Part shown: positions 1 through 8,846 of the stretch, in pieces
Layout of the letters: every line of letters begins with the position of its first letter
How positions within the stretch are numbered: the first letter of the stretch is position 1
NCBI GenBank assembly: GCA_020853615.1
Contig: JADYYO010000061.1
Coordinates: 1-32,722 of the forward strand
Length of the DNA stretch: 32,722 nucleotides
Reading direction: 5' to 3'
Source of the DNA: Thermomicrobiales bacterium
Lineage (GTDB): Bacteria; Chloroflexota; Chloroflexia; Thermomicrobiales; UBA6265
The notes under the pieces: generated by a model
Databases searched by the model: none
What the model saw: only the letters and a program-made list of their open reading frames with translations
Told to the model about the DNA's origin: nothing
Translations under genes and position numbers: made by a program

Positions 1-33
1 AGGCGTGCCGTTGCCGGACGAGCCGTCCCTGCT

Positions 34-111
34 GTCACGCCATCTCGCCACATGCTCCCCTCTCCCACCGGAGTGGGCCGGGACCCGCTGGGTGGCGGCT
101 GGGGGTGAGGG
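34..111. repeat. Intergenic repeat family 2 (CTCCCCTCTCCCACCGGAG...CTGGGGGTGAGGG), copy 1
   Basis: gtcacgccatctcgccacatgctcccctctcccaccggag closely matches the copy at 19936-19999; both end in ctgggggtgaggg. Confidence 0.7.
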
Positions 112-171
112 TTTGCGGGGCCGATACGAATGCCCCGTCCTGCTACCCAGCCCCAGCACCCCAAGCCGGTC

Positions 172-225
172 GAAGGCGGCAAAGGCGGTAAAGGCGGTAA
201 AGGCGGTAAAGGCGGTAAAGGCGGC
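172..225. repeat. 9-bp tandem repeat, 6 units (aaaggcggt)
   Basis: gaaggcggc, aaaggcggt x4, aaaggcggc read directly. Confidence 0.95.
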
Positions 226-327
226 AAACTTGTGGGGGCCGGGAGGCGCATCCCCGTCGAGAGCGTCCCGCCCCGAATACCGTAAGATCAGGACGGCGGT
301 GTTCGATCGAATGAGGGAGACTGCGCG

Positions 328-1353
328 ATGGACGAATCAGCCCGGCCGCTGCTGGCGATCACGCTCGGCGATCCCGCCGGGATCGGGCCGGAGGTGGTGC
401 TGAAGACGCTCGCCCATCCCGATGTCTATGCGCGCTGCCGCCCCCTCGTCATCGGCGACCGCCGCATTCTCGAGCGCGCGGCGGACGCGCTCGGCATGGC
501 GCTCGACCTCGATATCGTCACGGACCCGGCGGCGGGCGCCTACGCCTTCCCGCGCGTCACGCTGCTCGACCCCGGCAATGCGGCCCCTGATGCGTGCCCG
601 GTCGGGGTGGAGAGCGCGGCGGCGGGCGCGGCGGCCGTCGACTACGTCTTCCGCGCCTGCGACCTGGCGATGGCGGGCGCAGTCGACGCCATCGTCACCG
701 CCCCGCTCAACAAGGCGGCGATGCACCTCGCGGGCTACGACTACGCCGGGCACACCGAACTGCTGACGGAGCGGACCGGGGCCGAGAAGGTGAGCATGCT
801 CCTCATCGGGCCGAACCTGCGCATCGTCCACGTCAGTACGCACGTCGCCCTCTCCGAGGCGATCGAGCGGGTGACGCCGCGCCGGGTCGAGGAGGTGATC
901 CAGATCGCCCATGACGCCTGCCGCGCGCTCGGCATCGAGCGGCCGCGCATCGCGGTCGCGGGGCTCAACCCGCACGCGAGCGAAGGAGGGCTCTTCGGCA
1001 ACGAGGAGGCGCGAAGCATCGTCCCCGCGATCGACGCCGCCCGCGCCCGGGGCCTCGACGTCAGCGATCCGCAGCCGCCCGATACCGTCTTTCTCCGCGC
1101 CACGAAGGGGATCTACGATATCGTCGTCGCCCAGTACCACGACCAGGGGCACATCCCGATGAAGCTGCTCGCCTTCGATTCGGGGGTGAACGTCAGTTAC
1201 GGGCTTCCCGTCATCCGCACCTCAGTCGACCATGGCACCGCCTTCGATATCGCCGGCCAGGGGATCGCCAGCGAATCGAGCATGTTGGCCGCGATCGACG
1301 TCGCCATCCAGATGGCCCATGCCCGCGCGGCGAAGACGGAGGCGCCGGTATGA
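328..1353 (+). CDS. pdxA2: 4-hydroxythreonine-4-phosphate dehydrogenase family protein (PdxA/PdxA2-like)
   Basis: ITLGDPAGIGPEVVLK, TAPLNKAAMHLAGYDYAGHTELL, GLNPHASEGGLFGNEE, YHDQGHIPMKLL are PdxA-family motifs; stop overlaps the next ORF (ATGA). Confidence 0.9.
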   Translation: MDESARPLLAITLGDPAGIGPEVVLKTLAHPDVYARCRPLVIGDRRILERAADALGMALDLDIVTDPAAGAYAFPRVTLLDPGNAAPDACPVGVESAAAGAAAVDYVFRACDLAMAGAVDAIVTAPLNKAAMHLAGYDYAGHTELLTERTGAEKVSMLLIGPNLRIVHVSTHVALSEAIERVTPRRVEEVIQIAHDACRALGIERPRIAVAGLNPHASEGGLFGNEEARSIVPAIDAARARGLDVSDPQPPDTVFLRATKGIYDIVVAQYHDQGHIPMKLLAFDSGVNVSYGLPVIRTSVDHGTAFDIAGQGIASESSMLAAIDVAIQMAHARAAKTEAPV

Positions 1354-2591
1354 CGCAACTGGCCATCATCGCCGACGATCTCACCGGCGCCGCCGACACC
1401 AGTGCCTGCTTCGCCGACGCCGGCTACGCCACCGTCATCCCGCTCGGCGGTGCGGCTGCCCCCGCGGCCGATGTGGTGGCGTTGACGACCGAGAGCCGGG
1501 ACATGGACGCCGCTGAGGCCGCCGAGACGGTCAGGGGAGCAGTCTCCGGCCTGCGACCACGCGACGGCGGACTGCCACACTGGATCTACAAGAAGATCGA
1601 TTCCGCCCTGCGCGGCCACCCCCGCGACGAGCTCTTCGCCACGATGGATGCGGCCGGGATCACCCGCGCGCTCGTCGCGCCGGCCCTGCCGGCCGAGGGG
1701 CGCACGACGGTGCGCGGCCGGCAGCACATCGGCGGCGTGCCGCTGGAGCAGAGCAGCTTCGGCCGCCCCGGCGGGCTCTCCGATCTGCTCCAGATCTTCG
1801 CCAACGATCGTGGCTGGCCAGTGCAGCTCCTCGACCTGGAGACGATTCGGCAGCGGCCAGGGACGATTCCGGCTCTCCTCGATGGCGAGTCAGCCGGGAT
1901 TCTTCTCGCCGACGCGGAGACCGAGGAGGATCTGGCGACGCTCGCCCGCGCCGCGGCCGGCGGCGCACCCCGCATCCTCTGTGGTTCGGCGGGATTCGCG
2001 CGGCAACTCGCGCCGGCGCTCCCCCTTACCGCGGCGGTTCCGCGCCCCGTCAAGCCCCGCGCCACGGACCGGCCGATCCTGATCGTCGCCGGCAGCCAGC
2101 ATGGAGCGACGGCGCGCCAGATCGCCGTCCTGGCGAGCGCGGGAAGCCCGATCGTGCGCCTCGAACAGGTGCAGATCGACGATCTCACCGCGCCCATTGA
2201 CGCCACGATCGCCGACGTCGCGGCGCGTCTCGCCGCGGGGAAGAGCACCGTGGTCACCACCTCCGGGCTGATGCCCTCGGTCAGCGGCGAGCGGTCGGTC
2301 GCCATGCGCTTGGCCGAGATTGCCACAGCTCCGATGGTGCGGGATGGCTATGGCGGCCTGGTGCTGACCGGCGGTGATGTCGCCGCGGCGGTCTGCCAGG
2401 CGCTCGGCGCCACGGCGCTCTGGCTCGGCGGCGAGATCTACGCGGGCCAGCCGTGGGCCTTGCTGGCGGGCGGCGCGCTGCCCGGCCTCCCCGTGGCGAC
2501 GAAGGCCGGCAGCTTCGGCGGCGACGGGGCGCTGACCGCCTGCGTCGCGCACCTGCGGGAGATCGATGCCACCGCGGCGGCCACGCGCTGA
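1350..2591 (+). CDS. Four-carbon acid sugar kinase family protein (DUF1537; OtnK/DtnK-like)
   Basis: N-term IADDLTGAADTSACFADAGY, KKIDSALRGHP, C-term GGDVAAAVCQALG...GALPGLPVATKAGSFGG; overlaps pdxA2. Confidence 0.9.
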   Translation: MTQLAIIADDLTGAADTSACFADAGYATVIPLGGAAAPAADVVALTTESRDMDAAEAAETVRGAVSGLRPRDGGLPHWIYKKIDSALRGHPRDELFATMDAAGITRALVAPALPAEGRTTVRGRQHIGGVPLEQSSFGRPGGLSDLLQIFANDRGWPVQLLDLETIRQRPGTIPALLDGESAGILLADAETEEDLATLARAAAGGAPRILCGSAGFARQLAPALPLTAAVPRPVKPRATDRPILIVAGSQHGATARQIAVLASAGSPIVRLEQVQIDDLTAPIDATIADVAARLAAGKSTVVTTSGLMPSVSGERSVAMRLAEIATAPMVRDGYGGLVLTGGDVAAAVCQALGATALWLGGEIYAGQPWALLAGGALPGLPVATKAGSFGGDGALTACVAHLREIDATAAATR

Positions 2592-2620
2592 GCCGGCAAG
2601 AGCGCGGCCCAGCTTTCCCG

Positions 2621-3325
2621 ATGCCTGACGTTGAGGCCGCGCGGCGCCGTCAACGCACGAGTGGCCACGAGCCTCCCGGCATAGCACCCCAATCGCTGCG
2701 CGGCGCTCTGCTCGCCCGCGCCGGGGCGGCGGTGGCCGCCGCCCTCTGCTTCCTCTTTCTGCCGGCCTCGCTCGGCTGGGTCATCCGCGTCGTCTCCGCC
2801 TGGGATCTGGCGGTGCTGATCCTCATTGGGGAGGGGTGGTTCGCCATCGCGCGCTCCAGCCCGGCGCAAACTCGGCAGTATGCCGCGATCGAGGATCCGG
2901 GCCGCATCGCGCTGCTGGCGATCTCCCTCGGCGCGAGCGCGATCAGTCTGATCGCCGCGCTGCTGATGGTCACGCAGGATCAGGTGGAGCTTGCCCGCGC
3001 GCCGAACTGGCTGCGGCTGCTCCTGAGCGGGGCAGCCATCGTCGGCGCCTGGGCGCTGCTTCACACCTCCTACACGCTCCACTATGCGCGCCTCTACTAC
3101 GCCGACCCGAGCACGATCGACAGCCTCGCCTTCTTCGGCGGCCCGCCGGACGGCTGGGATTTCGCCTACTTCGCCTTCGGCATCGGCATGACCTTCCAGG
3201 TGCCGGACGTCAACGTGCTGAACCGGGCGATGCGCCGCGTCGTGCTCCGCCACCAGCTCGCCTCGTTCGCCTACAACACCGCGATCCTGGCGCTGGTCAT
3301 CAACCTCATCGCCGGGCAACTCTGA
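2621..3325 (+). CDS. DUF1345-like integral membrane protein
   Basis: Several hydrophobic segments; HTSYTLHYARLYY and GWDFAYFAFGIGMTFQVPDVNV resemble DUF1345; start at ATG 2621 inferred. Confidence 0.7.
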   Translation: MPDVEAARRRQRTSGHEPPGIAPQSLRGALLARAGAAVAAALCFLFLPASLGWVIRVVSAWDLAVLILIGEGWFAIARSSPAQTRQYAAIEDPGRIALLAISLGASAISLIAALLMVTQDQVELARAPNWLRLLLSGAAIVGAWALLHTSYTLHYARLYYADPSTIDSLAFFGGPPDGWDFAYFAFGIGMTFQVPDVNVLNRAMRRVVLRHQLASFAYNTAILALVINLIAGQL

Positions 3326-3522
3326 CGGTCTCGAACATGGCATGGCGAACGCGGGCAGGGGACTGGTCTGGTTCATGCAACGCCGGGACGCTCGATGAAT
3401 CGATGCACCATCGCGACTGGAACGTTGTCGACGCGTTCATGGCCAGGAGTGAGTCAGGATGACCGGCAACGACCCGCTTCCCTCATTCGATCCGGTCCTC
3501 TATACAGCGGCGTGCGCAAGAC

Positions 3523-3607
3523 GTGTCAGGCTGAGGCACGAAGCATCTCGGCGCAGGGGAGACGGGGTTGCCGGGAGTCGAGATCCTGCGCTGCGCTCAG
3601 GATGACA
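3523..3607. repeat. Inverted-repeat element family 1 (GTGTCA..CTGAGG..ATCTCGG), copy B
   Basis: gtgtcaggctgaggcacgaagcatctcggc ... gtcgagatcctgcgctgcgctcaggatgacac; matches 16283-16367. Confidence 0.75.
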
Positions 3608-3666
3608 CTGTCGCCGTGTCGCGGCACGCACGATGACACGACTTCTCCGCACTGCTCCAAACGTCT

Positions 3667-5121
3667 CTACATGCTCGGCCCGCTCCACGCGCCGCGAGTG
3701 GCGTCGAGGCGGTCGAGGTAGCAGGCCATGCCGGCGTCGTAAAGGTGGGCGAGCGCGGGGCGAGGCTCGACGACCCCCTCGGGGGCCGTCCAGCGCGCGA
3801 TGTCGACCTCGCGCCCGGAGGCGGCAAGGGCGGCAAGCGCCGCGCCGCGCGCCCCAGCCTCCGGCTGCCGCGCCATCACCAGCGGGCGCTGCAGCACGTC
3901 GGCCAGGATCTGCCGCCAGCCGGCCGAGCGGACGCCACCTCCACTCAGGGTAACGCGGGCATCGGGCGCGAGTTGGGCGCTCTCCAGGCAGTGGCGGACC
4001 GCGTAGGCGATCCCCTCGCAGACGGCGCGGACGAGGTCCGCCCGGGTGGACTCCAGGCTGACCCCGATCATCTGCCCGCGCGCGGCAGGGTCGACAAAGG
4101 GCGCGCGCTCCCCCGCCGGGGCGAAGAAGGGGAGGACCATCACGCCGCCCGCGCCGGCCGCCGACTCCGCCAGCAACAGATCGATCTCCTCGTGCCGCGT
4201 TCCGGTCATCGCCAGGATCCACTCCAGCGACGGCGTTCCGACCATCGCCGGCATCACCCGCAGCCATTGCGCCTCCTTTGGCATGCAGATGAGCATGCCG
4301 GCCGGCGGGCCCTCCGTCTCCACCCGTTCGACCAGCACCGCGCAGCCAAGGGTGGTGCCCAGGATGACGAGCCCGTCGCCCGGCCGATCCACCCCCGCGC
4401 CCATTACCGTCGCACAGATATCGAAGGGGCCAGCGTGGACCGGCGTTCCTTCCGGCAGCCCGGTCAACTCGGCGCCAGCCTTCGACAGCGGGCGCAGCGG
4501 GGCGGGGGAGGGGTCGACCGGGGCGAGGAGGTCGCGCCATTGCGAGACGCCATAGAGCGCGAGCAGATCGTCGTCGTAGCGGCGCGCCACTGGGTCGAAG
4601 AAGGGGAGTGAGGCGTCGGAGGAGTCGGTGACGCGGGCGCCGGTCAGCCGCTGCAGGATGGCGTCCTTGCAATAGCCGGCGGTGGCGGCGGCGCGGAGCG
4701 ACCCCGGCTCCTCCTCCTGCAGAAAGGCGAGCAGCGGCGCCGCGGCGCCTGGGAAGAGCATGTTGCCGGAGCGGCGGAAGCCCGCTTCGGCAACGCCGGA
4801 GGCCATCCATTCCGTCACGATCCCTGCCGCGCGCGCATCCGACCAGAGGATCGGCGGCCGCACCTGATAGCCCTCACGGTCGAGGAGCCAGAGCCCGTCC
4901 CCCTGCGCGGTGATGCCGAGCAGATCGACCGGCTCGCCGGCGCTGATCTCGCGGATCACCTCGCCGACCGCCGCGATGACCGCCTCCAGATCCTGCTCGG
5001 TCCGGCCCGGCGACGGCACGATCGTCCGCGTCGGCCGCGCGGCAACGCGAATCAGCTCCCCCTCGTCGTCAAAGGCGACCGCCTTGACGACCGACGTTCC
5101 GGCATCGACCCCGATCAGCAT
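3667..5121 (-). CDS. FGGY-family carbohydrate kinase (erythritol kinase/xylulokinase-like)
   Basis: MLIGVDAGTSVVKAVAFDDEGE, ITAQGDGLWLLDREG, GTTLGCAV, TLSGGGVRSAGWRQILADVLQRPL. Confidence 0.88.
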   Translation of the reverse strand: MLIGVDAGTSVVKAVAFDDEGELIRVAARPTRTIVPSPGRTEQDLEAVIAAVGEVIREISAGEPVDLLGITAQGDGLWLLDREGYQVRPPILWSDARAAGIVTEWMASGVAEAGFRRSGNMLFPGAAAPLLAFLQEEEPGSLRAAATAGYCKDAILQRLTGARVTDSSDASLPFFDPVARRYDDDLLALYGVSQWRDLLAPVDPSPAPLRPLSKAGAELTGLPEGTPVHAGPFDICATVMGAGVDRPGDGLVILGTTLGCAVLVERVETEGPPAGMLICMPKEAQWLRVMPAMVGTPSLEWILAMTGTRHEEIDLLLAESAAGAGGVMVLPFFAPAGERAPFVDPAARGQMIGVSLESTRADLVRAVCEGIAYAVRHCLESAQLAPDARVTLSGGGVRSAGWRQILADVLQRPLVMARQPEAGARGAALAALAASGREVDIARWTAPEGVVEPRPALAHLYDAGMACYLDRLDATRGAWSGPSM

Positions 5122-5239
5122 GTTATCGACCCCGTATGGCGCAATCGCTTGCGTGTATCTGGCCGAATGCCGCGCCCCTCGAAGGTGTCACCCTGCAAGG
5201 GGCACATGCCACGATTCACCATGCGCGCCGGTTGCGCGA

Positions 5240-5421
5240 ACCCTCACCCCAGCCTTCTCCCTGTGCGCAGGACGAGGGAGCGCTGAATTCGTCGGCTCGT
5301 GACGGCCACGACGAGGCTGTAGGCGACGAGGCGTTGCCGAGCGGCGCGTCCCCTTTCGTCACGGCTCGTCGACGTCAACACACCCTCTCCCTGCGCACAG
5401 GGAGAGGGCCGGGGTGAGGGT
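5240..5421. repeat. MITE-like element with 39-bp imperfect terminal inverted repeats (family 2-related)
   Basis: Left accctcaccccagccttctccctgtgcgcaggacgaggg (5240-5278); right arm 5383-5421 reverse complement accctcaccccggccctctccctgtgcgcagggagaggg; 4 mismatches in 39. Confidence 0.75.
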
Positions 5422-5495
5422 AGATGCGACCAGCACGCCCGGCCACCGGAACCAACGTGCTTCCTTCATCAGCATGACACGCCCAGCAAGCCGCT

Positions 5496-6578
5496 CTATC
5501 CGGTCGTCACGGCGGCCGGGTTGGCGACGAAGCGAAGCGGCTCGCCGCGCAGGTAGCGCCCGACCTCGGCGGCGGCGATCGTCGCCGCTCGCTCGGCGGT
5601 CTCGCGGCTGGCCCCGGCGAGGTGCGGCGAGATGACGAGATTCGGCGTCGTGAAGACGCGCGAGCCCGCCTCCGGCGGCTCCGGGTCGTAGACATCGAGG
5701 GCGGCCGCGCGCAGCTTGCCGGCGTCGAGCGCGTCGAAGAGCGCCTCCTGATCGAGAAGGCCGCCCCGCGCCGCGTTGACCAGCACCGCGCCGTCTGGCA
5801 GGCGGGCGATCGCCTCGCGGTCGATTAGGTGGCGCGTCTCGGGGGTGAGCCGGGCGTGCAGGCTCAGGATCTCGGCCCGGGGCAGCAGCTCGTCGAGCGT
5901 CACCAGCGTCGCCCCCTCGCGCGTGACCGCCTCCGGGTCGACGTAGGGATCGGCGACCAGCACCTCCGTGCCGAAGGCGCGCAGCACGCGCGCGACCCGG
6001 CTGCCGACCGCGCCGAAGCCGACCAGCCCGGCCGTCTTCCCCTCCAGCTCGATGCCGGCCACGTCGTAGGCGTAGAGATCGCCGCGCCAAACGCCAGCGA
6101 GGAGATCCTTGTGCCCCTCGGCGATGCGGCGCATGGCGGCCAGCAGTAGGCCGATCGTGTACTCGGCGGTCGCGGCCGCGTTGCGGGCGGGGGAGTAGCA
6201 GACCGGGATGCCCCGCACCGTCGCCGCCTCGAGATTGACGTTGACCGGCCCGCCCCGGCAGACGACGATCAGCCGCAGCGCCTCCGACGCGGCGATGACC
6301 CGCCGCGTCATAGGGGCCATCTCCGTCACGACGATCTCGATGCCGTCGAGGACGCCGAGCATCTTCTCCTCGGTCCCCGCCGCCTCCTTCACCTCGGCGA
6401 CCGGCCCGAAGGGATCGACCGGCCAGCCGAGCACGATCTCGCGCAGCGCGACCCGGTCGCCGGCCTCGGCCGCGATCGCCTCGCGCAACAGGCTGTTCAG
6501 GACGAACTGATCGCCCGCCAGCAGCGTCGGGACGGCCTGCACGGCTACCTCGCGACCATTGACGGCACGCTCTCCCAT
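5496..6578 (-). CDS. D-isomer-specific 2-hydroxyacid dehydrogenase (phosphoglycerate-dehydrogenase-like)
   Basis: TAGLVGFGAVGSRVARVLRAFG nucleotide-binding motif; NAARGGLLDQEALFDALDAGKLRAAALDVYDPEPP; HLAGAS; start at ATG 6578 inferred. Confidence 0.88.
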   Translation of the reverse strand: MGERAVNGREVAVQAVPTLLAGDQFVLNSLLREAIAAEAGDRVALREIVLGWPVDPFGPVAEVKEAAGTEEKMLGVLDGIEIVVTEMAPMTRRVIAASEALRLIVVCRGGPVNVNLEAATVRGIPVCYSPARNAAATAEYTIGLLLAAMRRIAEGHKDLLAGVWRGDLYAYDVAGIELEGKTAGLVGFGAVGSRVARVLRAFGTEVLVADPYVDPEAVTREGATLVTLDELLPRAEILSLHARLTPETRHLIDREAIARLPDGAVLVNAARGGLLDQEALFDALDAGKLRAAALDVYDPEPPEAGSRVFTTPNLVISPHLAGASRETAERAATIAAAEVGRYLRGEPLRFVANPAAVTTG

Positions 6579-7702
6579 TCCAGACGTTCTCCCGTTTCGC
6601 GATCGAAGAGATGCGTGCGCTCCGGATCGAGGTAGAGCCCGACGGCTTCGCCGGAACGCGCGCGGACATCGTGGTGCGTCTCGATGACGACGCGCTGCTC
6701 GACCCCTGGCAGTTGCGCGGTCAGGCGGCCGACCTCCTGCAGCGGCTCGAAGGCGAAGACCGTCGCCGCCAGCGCGCCGGGAGCATCGGGCGGCTCCAGC
6801 CGGAGATCCTGCGGCCGAATCCCCAGCATCACCTCGCGCTGATTGGCCTCGCCGGCGACGATCCCCGGCAGGGCCACCCGCGCCTGATCCGAGAGCCGGA
6901 CTTCCAACTCGCCGTTGCCGCGATCGGAGAGCCGCCCGGGCAGGAGGTTCATGCGCGGCTCGCCGACGAAGTCGGCAACGAAGAGGTTTGCCGGCCGGTC
7001 GTAGACCTCGTCGGCGGTGCCGACCTGCTGCAACTTGCCGTCGTTCATGACCGCGATGCGGTCGGCGAGGGAGAGCGCCTCGTGCTGGTCGTGGGTGACA
7101 AGGACGGTCGTGAAACCCGTCTCCCGCTGCAGTCGCTTCAGCTCGCGGCGGGTGGCGTCGCGCTCGGCGGCGTCGAGGTGCGAGAGGGGCTCGTCGAGGA
7201 GCAGCACCGAGGGGGTGCGGACGATGGCGCGGGCGAGGCTGACGCGCTGCTTCTGGCCGCTGGAGAGCCCGCCCGGCTTGCGGTCGAGCAGGGGCGAGAT
7301 GCCGAGCCGCTCCGCGACCTCGCGCGCCCGGGCCACGGCATCCCGCTCCTTGCGCGCGCGCATGCCGAAGGTGATGTTCTCCTCGACGGTGAGCGGCGGG
7401 AAGAGCGCGTAGTTCTCGAAGGCGACCGCCACGTTTCGCTCGTGCGGCGGCAGCCCGACGATCGAGCGCCCCCCGACCCCGATGTCGCCGCTGGTCGGCT
7501 CCTCCAGCCCGGCGATCATGCGCAGCGTCGTCGACTTCCCGCAACCCGAGGGGCCGAGGAGGCCGAGCATCTCTCCCTCGTCGACCGTCAGGTCGATCCC
7601 CGCCACCGCATGCACCGGCGCCCGGCCCCGCTGGCGGAAGGTCTTTGTCAGGCGGCTGAGCACCATGCCGCTCGACCCGCGGTGCATCGGAGCACTAGCC
7701 AC
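6545..7702 (-). CDS. ABC transporter ATP-binding protein (CUT1/UgpC-MalK-type), second ATPase
   Basis: Walker A GPSGCGKSTTL, signature LSSGQKQR, Walker B VLLLDEPLSHLD, C-terminal TOBE-like region; GTG start overlaps upstream ORF by 8 bp. Confidence 0.92.
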   Translation of the reverse strand: MASAPMHRGSSGMVLSRLTKTFRQRGRAPVHAVAGIDLTVDEGEMLGLLGPSGCGKSTTLRMIAGLEEPTSGDIGVGGRSIVGLPPHERNVAVAFENYALFPPLTVEENITFGMRARKERDAVARAREVAERLGISPLLDRKPGGLSSGQKQRVSLARAIVRTPSVLLLDEPLSHLDAAERDATRRELKRLQRETGFTTVLVTHDQHEALSLADRIAVMNDGKLQQVGTADEVYDRPANLFVADFVGEPRMNLLPGRLSDRGNGELEVRLSDQARVALPGIVAGEANQREVMLGIRPQDLRLEPPDAPGALAATVFAFEPLQEVGRLTAQLPGVEQRVVIETHHDVRARSGEAVGLYLDPERTHLFDRETGERLEWESVPSMVAR

Positions 7703-8843
7703 GGCCGCTTACCTCGACTTCGCGCCATTGCGGTGTCTCTTCCACGCCGCCCGGCATCGCTAGCGGGATGCGCTGCCCCGCATCGCGGTCGAAGAGGAGG
7801 AGCCGCTCAGGCGGCGCCGAGACCGTCGCCAGCGCATCGGGCTGCAAATCCTCGAAGGGCGTGACGACCGCGATCTGCTGGCTGCCGATCTGGATCGTCG
7901 CCTCGCGCTGCCGCCCCAGCGGCTCGACGACGTAGATCCGCCCCCGCAACGGGTGCATCCCCGGCTCCTCGCCGAATACGAGATCGCGCGGGCGCACGCC
8001 GAGCTCGACCGCCGCGCCCGAGGGGAGGTCGACCGGGCCGAGCGGCACGCGGACGAGCCCGTCCGGGGTCACGAAGGCGGCTTCGCCATCGCGCTGCTCG
8101 ATCTGGCCGCCGAGGAGGTTGATCTGCGGCTGCCCGAACGCCCTCGCCACGAAGACATCGACCGGACGGTGCCAGAGATCCTCCCGCGTGCCGACCTGCA
8201 CCAGCTTCCCCGCGCGCAGCACCGCGATTCGGTCGCCGAGCGCCAGCGCCTCGAGGTAGTCGTGGGTGACGTAGAGGCTCGTCGTCTGTTGCAGCTCCCC
8301 GAGCGACTTCAGCTCGGCGCGCATCGCCGCGCGCAGCTTGGCATCGAGGTGCGACAGCGGCTCATCGAGGAGGAGGACATCGGCCGGGCGGACCAGCACC
8401 CGCGCCAGCGCCACGCGTTGCCGCTGCCCGCCGGAGAGCTCGCCCGGCATCCGCTCCAGCAGATGGCCGATGCCGAGCGTCGCCGTGACCCGCTCGATCA
8501 GCGACTTCGCCTCGGCCGGCGGCAGGTAGTAGCGCTTCGAGCGGAGGGGAAAGGCGATATTGTCGAAGACCGTCTCCTGCGGATAGAGCGCGTAGTTCTC
8601 GAAGGCCATCGCCACCCGCCGCGCGTTCGGCTCGACGTCGGTGACGTCACGGCCGCCGATGAAGACGCGCCCGGCGGTCGGCGTCTCCAGCCCCGCCACG
8701 CACTTCAGCGTCGTCGTCTTGCCGGCGCCAGAGGGGCCGAGGAGGACGAAGAACTCGCCATCGCCGACATCGAGGTCGAGCCCGTCGAGCGCGACGAGCT
8801 TGCCGAATTCCTTGCGCACCCCGCGCACTTCGAGCGTCGCCAC
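7695..8843 (-). CDS. ABC transporter ATP-binding protein (CUT1-type), first ATPase
   Basis: Walker A GPSGAGKTTTL, signature LSGGQRQR, Walker B VLLLDEPLSHLD; GTG start. Confidence 0.92.
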   Translation of the reverse strand: MATLEVRGVRKEFGKLVALDGLDLDVGDGEFFVLLGPSGAGKTTTLKCVAGLETPTAGRVFIGGRDVTDVEPNARRVAMAFENYALYPQETVFDNIAFPLRSKRYYLPPAEAKSLIERVTATLGIGHLLERMPGELSGGQRQRVALARVLVRPADVLLLDEPLSHLDAKLRAAMRAELKSLGELQQTTSLYVTHDYLEALALGDRIAVLRAGKLVQVGTREDLWHRPVDVFVARAFGQPQINLLGGQIEQRDGEAAFVTPDGLVRVPLGPVDLPSGAAVELGVRPRDLVFGEEPGMHPLRGRIYVVEPLGRQREATIQIGSQQIAVVTPFEDLQPDALATVSAPPERLLLFDRDAGQRIPLAMPGGVEETPQWREVEVSGRG

Positions 8844-8846
8844 CCA

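Noticed and set aside
172-225. Possible CRISPR-like array
   Set aside because: Contiguous 9-bp tandem units without spacers; no cas genes in the window
5-403. 132-aa ORF containing KAVKAVKAV repeats
   Set aside because: Runs through a dispersed repeat and a 9-bp tandem repeat and overlaps the pdxA2 start; not credible as a gene
337-1152. Long antisense ORF (271 aa) opposite pdxA2
   Set aside because: High-GC mirror ORF; Arg/Asp-rich composition and no family motif, while the plus strand is clearly PdxA
3395-3721. 108-aa ORF between the DUF1345 and FGGY genes
   Set aside because: Consists mostly of the family 1 inverted-repeat element
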